From the NCBI GenBank assembly GCA_913020235.1, contig CAJWBT010000047.1, forward strand, positions 1-10,582: a DNA stretch of 10,582 nt. The letters are read 5' to 3'. This document shows, one piece after another, positions 1 to 7,710 of this stretch. Both the position numbers and the translations under genes were made by a program. The stretch is from an uncultured Chloroflexota bacterium. Lineage in GTDB: Bacteria > Chloroflexota > Dehalococcoidia > UBA3495. Numbering within the stretch: the stretch's first letter is position 1; every line of letters begins with the position of its first letter. Under the pieces are notes generated by a model. That model was not told where the DNA came from and ran no database searches. It saw only the letters and a program-made list of their open reading frames with translations.

Positions 1-866
1 GCGTCGAGGACTCCTACCACGACCTGCTCACGGGCTGGAACAACGCCCTGGCGGTTCTCATGGCGCTCCACCAACGGCGGCGCACCGGCAAGGGGACGCT
101 GATCGACATGTCCATGTTCGAAACGGGGGTGAACTGCATCGGGCCGGCCCTGGTGGCCCGGCAGCTGGGGTCCACCTTACCGGGCCGCATGGGCAACGGC
201 CACCCCCACATAGCTCCCCACGGTTGCTACCCCTGCCGCGACGCGGACACCTGGGTGGCCATCGCGGTGGACGGCGACGCCCAGTGGGAGGGACTCTGCC
301 GCGCCCTGGGCCGGCCGGAATGGGCTCAGGACCAGCGCTTTCAGGACCCTCTTTCCCGCTGGCAGCATCGCCACCTGCTGGACAGCCACCTTGCGGGCTG
401 GACCCGGCAGAGGAAGAAGTACGAGGTCATGCACCTGCTTCAGGAGCACGGGGTGCCCGCCGGTCCCGTGACCATGGCCCGGGACCTGGTGACCGACCCA
501 CACCTGCGTGAGCGGGGATTCATCCAGTGGTTCACCCATCCTCCGGAGCGCGGCGTGGGCAAGCGCCCTTACCCGGGGCAGCCGTACCACTTCTCCCGTG
601 CCCGGCCCGAAATCCGATTCGTTCCCAGCCTGGGAGAGCACAACCAGCGGGTGTTCGGGGACCTTCTTGGGGTGGACGACGCCCAGCTCCAGGCTTACCA
701 GGCTGAGGGACTCCTGGGAACCGCCCCGCAGTACGCAGACCTGCAGCGCCCGGAGCCGCCGTCGCTGGATGATCAGGTCGACCAGGAGCAGCTGGCCTTC
801 TACGACCGCAACTACCGCCAGCTCCTGGGCCTGGACGACCCGCCCGCCGCCGCCGGGCAAGCCTGA
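1..866 (+). CDS. Class III CoA-transferase (CaiB/BaiF family), C-terminal part, 5' end outside the window
   Basis: The frame is open from base 3 and ends at TGA 864-866, giving about 287 residues. Family III CoA-transferases move CoA between a CoA thioester and a free carboxylic acid in the cytoplasm, through a mixed anhydride on a conserved Asp. The segment MALHQRRRTGKG followed by IDMSMFE (bases 60-122) is the family signature after the active-site region. By position relative to formyl-CoA transferase, the Asp at 21-23, four residues before a TG, is the likely catalytic residue; that alignment is by eye. The large-domain and return-to-small-domain segments follow (GRMGNGHPH, then the VPAGPV and DPHLRERGF motifs near bases 450-530), all typical of CaiB/BaiF. 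About 150 N-terminal residues are missing. The C-terminus has an acidic/aromatic tail (about bases 760-830) beyond the usual GLGxxx end. The substrate cannot be told from sequence; annotations such as formyl-, carnitine- or succinyl-CoA transferase would be guesses. Confidence 0.93.
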   Translation, partial: VEDSYHDLLTGWNNALAVLMALHQRRRTGKGTLIDMSMFETGVNCIGPALVARQLGSTLPGRMGNGHPHIAPHGCYPCRDADTWVAIAVDGDAQWEGLCRALGRPEWAQDQRFQDPLSRWQHRHLLDSHLAGWTRQRKKYEVMHLLQEHGVPAGPVTMARDLVTDPHLRERGFIQWFTHPPERGVGKRPYPGQPYHFSRARPEIRFVPSLGEHNQRVFGDLLGVDDAQLQAYQAEGLLGTAPQYADLQRPEPPSLDDQVDQEQLAFYDRNYRQLLGLDDPPAAAGQA

Positions 867-1172
867 CACCCGTTCGGAAACGGAAGGGTTAGATTGCTCG
901 AACCATGGCGGCAGCCGGTAAGATTATGCATAGCGCTTTTGACATCCTGGTGCCGTTCGGTGTGGACGCTCTTTCGGATGGGATAGGGGCGGCTCTCCGC
1001 TTTCAAGAGGCCTGCGGGAATTGCCTGGCAAACGCCTCGTCTCGGAGCTTGCCGTCAAGTTTTGCACAGTTGCTTGGCTTTCCTTCCCTTCTCCGGGATT
1101 TTTCCTTCATACCTGTTGGACGGGGAGTTCCACCCTGGAGTCTGTCCCATCGTCGCTGACGACCTACATGCG
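867..1172. other. Intergenic stretch with no convincing gene
   Basis: No open frame here has a ribosome binding site, family resemblance or convincing coding character. An 84-codon frame at 905-1159 starts at an ATG without a Shine-Dalgarno and reads as low-information sequence. Just after the CoA-transferase stop there is a small perfect hairpin (CCGTT, loop CGGA, AACGG, 870-883). It lacks a following T-run, so it is at best a weak transcription end. The stretch leads into the promoter at 1173. Confidence 0.6.
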
Positions 1173-1201
1173 TTGACCTACGTGCCTGTGATACCTATAC
1201 T
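1173..1201 (+). promoter_or_regulatory. Sigma70-type promoter for the lipoprotein gene pair
   Basis: TTGACC (1173-1178) and TATACT (1196-1201) are separated by exactly 17 bases and each is one base off the bacterial consensus. The expected start of transcription is near 1208, leaving a leader of about 64 bases before the ATG at 1272. It is the only strong promoter match I see upstream of the two lipoprotein genes, so it probably drives both. This is a motif match, not a measured start. Confidence 0.6.
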
Positions 1202-1271
1202 CTCCCTAACCTGGTGACCACGCTAACCCAACTTCCCAGTTTTCAAATGAGGTTTGGGAGACCCAATCCGC

Positions 1272-4200
1272 ATGGGTATTCGACTGCTCACTGTTTTCAT
1301 CACGGTAGTAATCCTGGCGGCCTGCGGCGGGCAACCGCCGGCGGAGCCCACCGCCACTCAACTTTCCACGCCTTCTCTCCAACCAACAGCCCAAGGAACG
1401 AGCGCGCCAACCGTCGTTGGGACCGCCACGCGGCCGCCTCAATTGCCAACCGCCAGCCCGGCACCCATCGCCTCTACCGCATCGGCTCCCACTTCGGTAC
1501 TGACACCTGCCCCAACCCCGGCGGCCACGGTTTCAGCGGCGCCCACTACCGCGCCGGTCCCGGTCCCTTCCCCAAGCCCTAAAACGGCCACTCCTTTGCC
1601 TGCGGCGACTCCAATTCCTTCCCCTGCGCCCTTGCCTGCGCCCACTTCAACGCCCTCCCCTATTGCCAGGCCCACCGCCACCCCCCAGGTTTCTCGCGTT
1701 CACCAACCGAGCGCCCGAGTGTTTGCCGATTCCCGTCCCGATTACACCTGGCCCCAGGCAGGCGAGACCCCGGATTTCTCCAAAATCTCGCTAACCTGGC
1801 TCGAGAACGGATTCACCGAGGTGCGGGGCGCTTCCGGAGCCATTCCAGGCTCCTTTCCGGTATACGTTGTGAGTCCCAATACCGCATTCGCAGCCCTGAC
1901 ACAGGCGAGTGCGGACGGGAGCTTCAGCACGCAGATCGTCGCCCCACCGGGCTCTTGGGTCATAGTCAAGTACGACCCCCTGGGTGGCCGGTGGCTATCG
2001 CAAGAAGCTCTAAAAGACCCGCGTCCGACAAGCGTCAATGCCGCACCCGGGACCATGGCCCAAGTGCCCTTCGAGCCCACGTCCGTTAGCGGGGTGCCGT
2101 TCACGATCAGCGGGACGATATTGCCGGAGCACATCGATTTCACCCTGGATGGTTCGATGAACGGCGCCTTTCAGCCGGGCGGCTCGGTAACCGTCAGCGG
2201 TACCGCAACGGTGTACGTGGCTGCCGGTTCCGTGAACGCCACCGCGGGCCAAAGACTTAACTTTCACCTGTCTCTCGACCCGCTCTTCGACGCTCAGGGA
2301 AACGCTCGCATGATGGCCAACCAGTTTTTCTCCAACATCCTGACGCCATCGGGCCTGCCTGTGGAGCACTGGATGGGCCCGACATTAGCGGAATCCGGAC
2401 TGGAGACCAGCCCTTTGTCGCCGAGCGGGACAGAAAACGGACTTTCAGCGCCGTTCAGTTTTAGTGTGCCCATCCCAGGCGATGCTCCCTCGGGCACCTA
2501 TAGTCTCTGGCTAGATACCTTCGATTTTAATTTCACCGAGGGATCATTGGGCGGAAACCGCCCGGAAGTTAACCCCTTCATGGCCAATCACGCCCTGGCC
2601 TTCCCGCCTTTTGAGGTTGGCGCACCGGCCCAGCCGAAGCTTATCTGGACCCTGCTCACCGACGTAATTAGTGCGGACGGCAGCCGCGGGACCACGGCGG
2701 TGGAAGGTGCCCAGGATTTCCAGATTGCCAACCGCATCGCAACCCAGTCTCACCGCTTCATAATCCCGCCGCGATCGAAAGAAACCGGTCAGTCAATCAC
2801 CTATCGCCTAGAACCCTATCTGCCGATGGTTGCCCACGGCGACCGGTACATTCCCAACGTGCCCAACATAACCTTCGATTTCCCGTCGGGTTCCCTGAGT
2901 GTGGAGATAACCCGGCCCGATGGACTTCGGGAGACACTGGGTCCCGCGCCGTTCGCCTCAGCCAACACCCGGACTCCGGCGAGCAGCCAGGGGGCGTTGC
3001 TGGACAACGGTGGCGGGCACCTGGCGGAGGTCCTCCAGTTGGGTACGGATTCTGGCCTATTCGACTATCAGTTCCCGGCCTACGGAGAGTACGAGATCCA
3101 GATGACCGGAAGGGTGGAAGATGTTTACGGGAATTCCTACGACGGCGGAGGCACGTACCGCGTGTTCGTTGCCGAACCCTTGGACATCGAGCCGGCCGTG
3201 CTCCCCATGACTCCTTTGGAAGTCGGAGATTCTTTCAATCCGGGTGTTACTTTACTGCCGGGTGTGCCTGCCGCTGTGGAGGTCAAGGCCACCTTGCTCG
3301 TGGAATCCGACCCCGGCCGACGGGTTGAATACGTGGTAAGCGGCGCCGCCAACCGGTTCGGAACGTTCACTCCACCACTGGACTCTCCAAGGATTGAGAT
3401 GACCGGCCCCGGCGAACTCCTGGTCGAAACGACGGCGACCTATACGGATGAAGCCGGTGCCTTGTGGATGGCTGCGACCCGCTGGGGGCAGGTCGTGGCA
3501 TCCCCCGATACGACCTTGCTGGCCCACGGCAGGCGCGGCCGCGACGACACGCCCAGCGAAGAAGCCCGCCTGTGGTTCAACTCTCCGTTCAGCGGTTCAA
3601 CCGCCCATGCCAATCTGCCCTACGCTACCGGCGATATCCTCTGGCAGACCGACGACGATGCCGGCCGGGTGATAATTACCGTGCAGGACACGGAAGGGCA
3701 GGTTGAAGATGCTATCCTGGCCTGGGACAGCCAGGGCAATTACCACACCAGGGGAGAAAAAGCCGACCCCCGGCCGACCCTGGACCAGCGGGCCCGCTCA
3801 GACGAGCTGCCCTTGGGCTTTGCCACGGCAAAGGGCTACAACCCCGCGCTGGAGCCGGAGGATATTGTGTCCTACGGGTATTGGTACGGAGGCGTGCAGA
3901 GGCCCGGAGAGAGGGTCCGCGAAATCATCAGCGACGACGATATCGGAACCGGTTACTGGCGATTCGAAGAGGTATATGGCCTTCAGCCGGGTATGGGTAT
4001 AGCCGGGGACTTGCCGAACGATTTCAAGTTCCAGTTCGGAGGGGCTGTCTTCCGGGATACGACTCGGTCTCTCAACCGCTACGGAATATATGGGTCGCTA
4101 TGGGTGCAACTCCCTGACGATGATCCTATCGGCAGCCGGGTATTCCCGCCCTTCCAGGGCGCCAATGGCGGTCCCAGCGGCGGCCCCATCATGACCCTGG

Positions 4201-4931
4201 CAGGAGAAGAAATCGACGCGTTTGTCGTGCCTTTGGGGGTTCGGCCAGGGACGATTTTGGAGGCGGGAGACTCCTTCTCTTTCTCCGCCCAGATGGCGCC
4301 GACCCTGCCCGCCGCGGCGGAGGTTACCATAACCGGACCGGGGGGCTTCTCCCAGACCATCAGAGGCCGGGCCAACGCAATAGGTTACTTTTACGATCCG
4401 GGCCAAGATTTCCAGGTGACGGCGCCGGGAGTCTACCATGTGGCGGTAACTGCCACCTTCGATTCCCCTACCTCGGCAGGACCCATGAGCCGTCCCTTCC
4501 CCACCGGCACCGTGCTGGGCGCCGTGGACCAAGGCTTCGACATCTACGTCGTTCCAAAAGACGGCTCCGGTTTGCCGACGCCCCATCCCGCTTTTAGCGC
4601 GGTGCGGGGAATGACAGCCGTGCCGCTGATCGTCGAGTCCGCCGAGACCAATTCGGGGGTAGTCCACTACACCATCGGCATGCCCGGCCACCTGTTGGAG
4701 GAAGGCACGGTTGATCTTACCGATGGCTGGGCCACCATCACCTACGACCCCCGCCGGCTAAGTAGGACCTTTCACAACATAGACACCGGGTTCAGCAGAA
4801 CCGACTTCTTCCCTGCCGGACTGGTTGATACCGTCTGGGTTAACGTTTTGCTTGAAGGCGATGACGGCGGCTTCTACGCCCGCCAATTTACACTTCAGGG
4901 TCCCGACTTGTACGCTATCGATGGAGGCTGA
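1272..4931 (+). CDS. Very large secreted lipoprotein with PTAS-rich stalk and duplicated beta-rich (Ig-like) modules, function unknown
   Basis: The protein has 1219 residues from ATG 1272. GGGAG at 1256-1260 sits 11 bases upstream. A TTG at 1254 would add six residues but has its GAGG only one base away, so ATG is preferred. Residues 1-18 form a lipoprotein signal: MGIR, a hydrophobic stretch, then lipobox LAAC with Cys18 as the lipidated residue. This is the only Cys I can find, so there is no haem or disulfide. Residues 19 to about 140 are a Pro/Thr/Ala/Ser-rich stalk. The rest lacks membrane helices and is rich in Gly, Asp, aromatic residues and alternating hydrophobics, as in stacked beta-sandwich domains. 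Two related modules start near residues 632 and 984 (see repeat entries), separated by a distinct region rich in Tyr, Trp and Asp (about 760-980). I recognise no enzyme motif or named family. The gene lies 83 bases upstream of a haem lipoprotein gene, probably co-transcribed, so a structural or substrate-binding partner role outside the membrane is an inference. Confidence 0.85.
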   Translation: MGIRLLTVFITVVILAACGGQPPAEPTATQLSTPSLQPTAQGTSAPTVVGTATRPPQLPTASPAPIASTASAPTSVLTPAPTPAATVSAAPTTAPVPVPSPSPKTATPLPAATPIPSPAPLPAPTSTPSPIARPTATPQVSRVHQPSARVFADSRPDYTWPQAGETPDFSKISLTWLENGFTEVRGASGAIPGSFPVYVVSPNTAFAALTQASADGSFSTQIVAPPGSWVIVKYDPLGGRWLSQEALKDPRPTSVNAAPGTMAQVPFEPTSVSGVPFTISGTILPEHIDFTLDGSMNGAFQPGGSVTVSGTATVYVAAGSVNATAGQRLNFHLSLDPLFDAQGNARMMANQFFSNILTPSGLPVEHWMGPTLAESGLETSPLSPSGTENGLSAPFSFSVPIPGDAPSGTYSLWLDTFDFNFTEGSLGGNRPEVNPFMANHALAFPPFEVGAPAQPKLIWTLLTDVISADGSRGTTAVEGAQDFQIANRIATQSHRFIIPPRSKETGQSITYRLEPYLPMVAHGDRYIPNVPNITFDFPSGSLSVEITRPDGLRETLGPAPFASANTRTPASSQGALLDNGGGHLAEVLQLGTDSGLFDYQFPAYGEYEIQMTGRVEDVYGNSYDGGGTYRVFVAEPLDIEPAVLPMTPLEVGDSFNPGVTLLPGVPAAVEVKATLLVESDPGRRVEYVVSGAANRFGTFTPPLDSPRIEMTGPGELLVETTATYTDEAGALWMAATRWGQVVASPDTTLLAHGRRGRDDTPSEEARLWFNSPFSGSTAHANLPYATGDILWQTDDDAGRVIITVQDTEGQVEDAILAWDSQGNYHTRGEKADPRPTLDQRARSDELPLGFATAKGYNPALEPEDIVSYGYWYGGVQRPGERVREIISDDDIGTGYWRFEEVYGLQPGMGIAGDLPNDFKFQFGGAVFRDTTRSLNRYGIYGSLWVQLPDDDPIGSRVFPPFQGANGGPSGGPIMTLAGEEIDAFVVPLGVRPGTILEAGDSFSFSAQMAPTLPAAAEVTITGPGGFSQTIRGRANAIGYFYDPGQDFQVTAPGVYHVAVTATFDSPTSAGPMSRPFPTGTVLGAVDQGFDIYVVPKDGSGLPTPHPAFSAVRGMTAVPLIVESAETNSGVVHYTIGMPGHLLEEGTVDLTDGWATITYDPRRLSRTFHNIDTGFSRTDFFPAGLVDTVWVNVLLEGDDGGFYARQFTLQGPDLYAIDGG
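3165..3512 (+). repeat. Internal protein module A of the large lipoprotein
   Basis: This segment encodes about residues 632-747. Its markers are FVAEPLDIEP, then LEVGDSF, then a P-x(n)-VPAAVEV strand, then SGAANRFGTF, then a GPGELLVETTATYTDEAG strand. The same order of markers recurs in module B. The resemblance is at protein level only, by eye; the DNA is well diverged, so this is an old duplication. Confidence 0.55.
4221..4556 (+). repeat. Internal protein module B of the large lipoprotein
   Basis: This segment encodes about residues 984-1095. It shows FVVPLGVRP, LEAGDSF, LPAAAEV, RGRANAIGYF and then APGVYHVAVTATFDSP, in the same order and similar spacing as module A. The pattern E-x-GDSF, PAA-x-EV, G-x-AN-x-x-G-x-F and TAT suggests a repeated Ig-like beta-sandwich. 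No DNA-level repeat is evident. Confidence 0.55.
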
Positions 4932-5014
4932 TTTCCGATTCACGATAGCTTGCCACCGCCCGTTCGAATCTTGGCGAGAGTTCAACCATAACTCGCATCT
5001 CAGGGAAGTCCATC

Positions 5015-7066
5015 TTGATCGCGTCCGCGCTAGTATCGGCGATGGTCTTGGCCGCCTGCGCCGGTGAGGAGACTCGCGCGCTTACCACACCACCCACGCC
5101 TGCATCCTCGCCTGCTCCAGCCCTCTCCGCCTCCGACACGCCGGCGGCGGCACGATCGGCAACCGCGACGCCAACACCCACGCCCGCGGCCACGGAAACC
5201 CTTGATTCAACCCCATCTTCGTCGCCCCCTCCCGTATCCACTCTCGCGCCAACGGCACTGCCACTGGTCAACCCAGCAGCCGTACCAACCGCTGACCCTT
5301 CGCCGGTACCGGTTCCCACGTTTTCAGCCGTCGCGCCGACTATAGATCTTCTCTCCCCAATGGCTCTTTCAGGGCCGGTCTCCTCGTCGGCCATCGCGGT
5401 CTCACCTGACGGTGTGATGGTGGCCGCGGTCAATCCGGACAGTCGCACGATCACTTTGGTGGATACGATGACGCTGGAGGTAATCGAGGAGGTACCCGTG
5501 GGTGACGACCCGCGAACGTTGTCCTTCACTCCAGACTCCCAGACCGTGGTGGTGGCAAACCGGGGTTCAGCCGATGTGACCATTTTAGACCTGGCGGACC
5601 CCAGAAGATTTGTTCAGATCATGGTAGGGCCAATGCCTTATGGGGTGGTGACCGACGGCCGGTACGTGTTCGTTGCCGAGTTCGCCTTGGGCAACATCGC
5701 TGTCATAGATTTGTCCGACAATTCACTGCTGGAACGACTCCCCGTTGGCCCCTTCCCAGCAGGGTTGGCCCTTCTGCCCAAGGGCGGGGACGATGATGTT
5801 CGAGCCGGCTTGTTGCTCGTCACCCATTTCTTCAATGGCCAGGTCACGGCTCTGGGCCTGGAGACTTTGTCGGTGGAGGCCAGAGCGTCTACGGGACTGG
5901 GAACCAACCTGTCCCAGTTTCTGGTTGTGGGACCCGACGGGGCAAACGCCTACCTGCCTCAGACACGCTCCAATTCAACAAACACCGCCATGACCTTCGA
6001 CACCACCGTTTTCCCCGTGGTCAACGTCTTGGACCTAGCCGATTTCTCGCTGTTGCCCAGGGACCGTATCACCATAGACACCGCGGACCAACCAACGAGT
6101 ATTCCGTTTGCGGCTGCTTTGTCTCCCGATGATGGCAGGTTGTTTGTTGTGCACGCCGGCAGCGACGATGTCTCGGTGATCGACCTGGCCAACAATCGAG
6201 GGCTTGCACATATAAACGTCGGCGCCAACCCCCGCGGTATTGCAATCTCGCCCGACGGGTCGACCGTCTATGTCAACAATGTGCTGGACGGCACCATGTC
6301 CGTGATCGACACGATGACTCTTGCGGTGACCGGCACGATTCAGCTAACCAACATTCCACTGCCCGCCGACGTTCTTCAAGGAAAGAGAATCTTCAACTCT
6401 GCCGCCTCACCGGTGCTTACCACCGACCGTTGGATTTCTTGCGCTTCTTGCCACTTCGACGGCGGAATGGATGGGCAAACTTGGCAGGGCTTCCCTGACG
6501 GCCCCCGCAACACTCCCTCTCTTTTCGGAGCGGGTGAAACGCTGCCAATTCATTGGTCGGGAGACTTGAACGAGCTGCAAGACGTGGAGCTGACAATCAG
6601 GAACATCCAGTTCGGTACAGGCTTGGTGTCCGGCGAGGCTCACGACTCCTTGGGGCCGCCGCACGCAGGCCTGTCACCAGAGCTAGATGCCCTGGCGGCC
6701 TACATGGACTCTTTAGAGGCGCCAGTTTCACCCTACGGTGATAACCGCGAAGGGGTGATGAGCGGAGAGACACTGTTCAACGCGCTAGGCTGCCAGTCGT
6801 GTCACCCACCGCCATTATTCACGGACCGGCAACTCCACGACGTAGGGACCGGTGACCCGAATAAGGAGAAGAACTCCCACGGGCGCGGCACCAGCTTTGA
6901 CACTCCGTCGCTGAGAGCACTATGGCTGACTGCGCCCTATTTCCACGACGGCTCCGCCGCAACCCTGGAAGACGCATTCGCTATGGGGACCGTACACAAC
7001 ATCGCTGCCGTTTCGACGGCAAAAGAGATCGAGGACCTGGTGGCCTATCTTCAGACGCTGCCGTGA
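5015..7066 (+). CDS. Lipoprotein: YVTN beta-propeller fused to a di-haem cytochrome c peroxidase/MauG-like domain
   Basis: The protein has 683 residues from TTG 5015, with AGGGA at 5002-5006 eight bases upstream. The signal peptide ends in lipobox LAAC (Cys15), so export and lipid anchoring are expected. Residues 16 to about 105 are a PTAS-rich stalk. Residues about 115-445 are repeated propeller blades with YVTN hallmarks: VSPDG, VDTMTLEV, VANRGSADVTILDL, VGANPRGIAISPDG and NNVLDGTMSVIDTMT. Residues about 450-683 form a cytochrome c peroxidase-like unit: GKRIFNSA, haem site C476-A-S-C479-H480, then PRNTPSLFGAG and HWSGDLNELQD, second haem site C593-Q-S-C596-H597, then DTPSLRALWLTAPYFHDG and a C-terminal helix. 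Di-haem enzymes of this group reduce peroxide or oxidise a protein or small substrate outside the cytoplasm. The donor and substrate are unknown. With TTG as start the signal lacks positive charges; in-frame codons upstream add Arg and Lys (see findings). The last 44 codons are duplicated downstream at 7710. Confidence 0.9.
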   Translation: MIASALVSAMVLAACAGEETRALTTPPTPASSPAPALSASDTPAAARSATATPTPTPAATETLDSTPSSSPPPVSTLAPTALPLVNPAAVPTADPSPVPVPTFSAVAPTIDLLSPMALSGPVSSSAIAVSPDGVMVAAVNPDSRTITLVDTMTLEVIEEVPVGDDPRTLSFTPDSQTVVVANRGSADVTILDLADPRRFVQIMVGPMPYGVVTDGRYVFVAEFALGNIAVIDLSDNSLLERLPVGPFPAGLALLPKGGDDDVRAGLLLVTHFFNGQVTALGLETLSVEARASTGLGTNLSQFLVVGPDGANAYLPQTRSNSTNTAMTFDTTVFPVVNVLDLADFSLLPRDRITIDTADQPTSIPFAAALSPDDGRLFVVHAGSDDVSVIDLANNRGLAHINVGANPRGIAISPDGSTVYVNNVLDGTMSVIDTMTLAVTGTIQLTNIPLPADVLQGKRIFNSAASPVLTTDRWISCASCHFDGGMDGQTWQGFPDGPRNTPSLFGAGETLPIHWSGDLNELQDVELTIRNIQFGTGLVSGEAHDSLGPPHAGLSPELDALAAYMDSLEAPVSPYGDNREGVMSGETLFNALGCQSCHPPPLFTDRQLHDVGTGDPNKEKNSHGRGTSFDTPSLRALWLTAPYFHDGSAATLEDAFAMGTVHNIAAVSTAKEIEDLVAYLQTLP

Positions 7067-7148
7067 AGACGGCAAATCTCCGGCAAACAACCGCCACCAA
7101 CAGCGCCGGGCCGTGTTTCAGGCCGAGTCCCGCTCTGGCCGGCCTCCA
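6932..7148 (+). repeat. Direct repeat, copy A (3' end of the peroxidase gene plus flank)
   Basis: This 217-bp block recurs at a constant offset of 778 bases at 7710-7926 without any insertion or deletion. By hand count there are 16 mismatches: 7 in the 135 coding bases and 9 in the 82 bases after the stop codon. Copy A is the intact context, continuous with the full gene. Confidence 0.9.
7059..7074 (+). other. Hairpin spanning the stop codon of the peroxidase gene
   Basis: TGCCGT and ACGGCA form a perfect 6-bp stem around a GAAG loop, and the TGA stop (7064-7066) lies inside it. The same stem, with loop GAGG, is preserved in the downstream copy at 7837-7852. There is no T-run, so it is not a standard intrinsic terminator, and it may be chance. 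Confidence 0.25.
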
Positions 7149-7405
7149 CCACGGATAGCCACCTGCCGCTAGGCCGAGAACAAAGCGATAGCACCCCAGA
7201 GCGCTCTGAACCTTGAACGGAAGACAAGGTAGTTTTTGGTCACGATTGAACGTACATCCCGATGATTGTGCAGGGGTAGCTGAAAGGAGTTCGTCAGACC
7301 AACAGTCAGATAGCTGCACGTAGATCATCTCAAACCGCACACCACCGGTACGGCCTTCCACTCTCGCAATGCTGCCGCCAGCTTGACGGGTTGGTGGGCT
7401 TCACC
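7149..7405. other. Non-coding stretch between the peroxidase 3' flank and the IS remnant
   Basis: No reading frame here resembles a known protein or has a ribosome binding site. A 12-bp perfect palindrome CAGAGCGCTCTG lies at 7197-7208. The stretch does not recur downstream of copy B, so it marks the end of the duplicated block. Confidence 0.5.
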
Positions 7406-7709
7406 CCCAGCAGGATGCGAAAGAAGGGGTTCTGCTGCAGAGTTGGAGGGTTGTGGGGCGTCTATTGGGTGAAGTTTCGCGTTGGAAGGAGGCCTGTAGA
7501 GTGGTGAGAGTGGGTCTGCGCGGGCTCGCATCGTCCCGATCAGGGGAGATCGGGGCCTGGTGGGCACACCGCGCCCTGGGTTGGTCGACCAGCCTAGGCC
7601 AGCGGGGCTCGCTGCGGCGGTGCCGTGGGCAACTTTGCCATCCGCACCAAATTGTAGCCCGTGGCCACCAGGTATCCAGCCAAGCCGGTGCGGTCCAACC
7701 CCCGATACC
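7406..7709 (-). mobile_element. Remnant of an insertion sequence (one end plus the 3' part of its transposase gene)
   Basis: Read on the minus strand, this block contains the C-terminus of a transposase (7594-7710) followed by about 190 non-coding bases. It ends near 7406-7429 in a sequence rich in AGAAGG/CAGCAGG, resembling the outer end of DDE-type insertion sequences. The other end and most of the transposase are gone: at 7710 the sequence switches abruptly to the duplicated peroxidase segment. The exact outer boundary is inferred, since the partner inverted repeat is missing. Confidence 0.5.
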
Positions 7710-7710
7710 G
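7594..7710 (-). pseudogene. C-terminal remnant of a DDE transposase (IS5/IS1182-like)
   Basis: The minus-strand translation from 7710 to the TAG at 7594-7596 reads RYRGLDRTGLAGYLVATGYN, then LVRMAKL and a short basic tail. The pattern RYRGL-x-RTGL, then YL-x-A-x-x-YNLVRMAKL is the familiar end of transposases with an IS4/IS5/IS1182-type DDE domain. Only about 38 residues remain, with no catalytic DDE residues, so it is dead. Upstream on the minus strand the frame runs into the antisense of the duplicated peroxidase segment, showing that the junction is artificial to the gene. The exact IS family cannot be fixed from so little. Confidence 0.7.

Noticed and set aside
867..890. Rho-independent terminator after the CoA-transferase gene
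   Set aside because: The CCGTT/AACGG hairpin has only five base pairs and is followed by GAAGGG, not a T-run.
905..1159. 84-codon open frame in the spacer after the CoA-transferase gene
   Set aside because: It has no ribosome binding site, no family resemblance and no co-directional coupling. It is more likely a chance open frame in GC-rich DNA.
1340..1690. PTAS-rich low-complexity coding stretches as DNA tandem repeats or a CRISPR-like array
   Set aside because: They have no regular period or conserved unit at DNA level; the pattern comes from the amino-acid composition of a stalk. No CRISPR array is visible anywhere in the window.
4098..4691. Long minus-strand open frame (197 codons) inside the large lipoprotein gene
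   Set aside because: It lies fully antisense to a 1219-codon gene with coherent protein features. Long antisense frames are expected in GC-rich genes, and its sequence is His/Gly/Arg-rich without any recognisable domain.
4915..5583. 222-codon minus-strand open frame over the start of the peroxidase lipoprotein gene
   Set aside because: Its Gly/Val/Ala/Ser-rich composition is the mirror of the PTAS-rich stalk coding sequence. It is a shadow frame.
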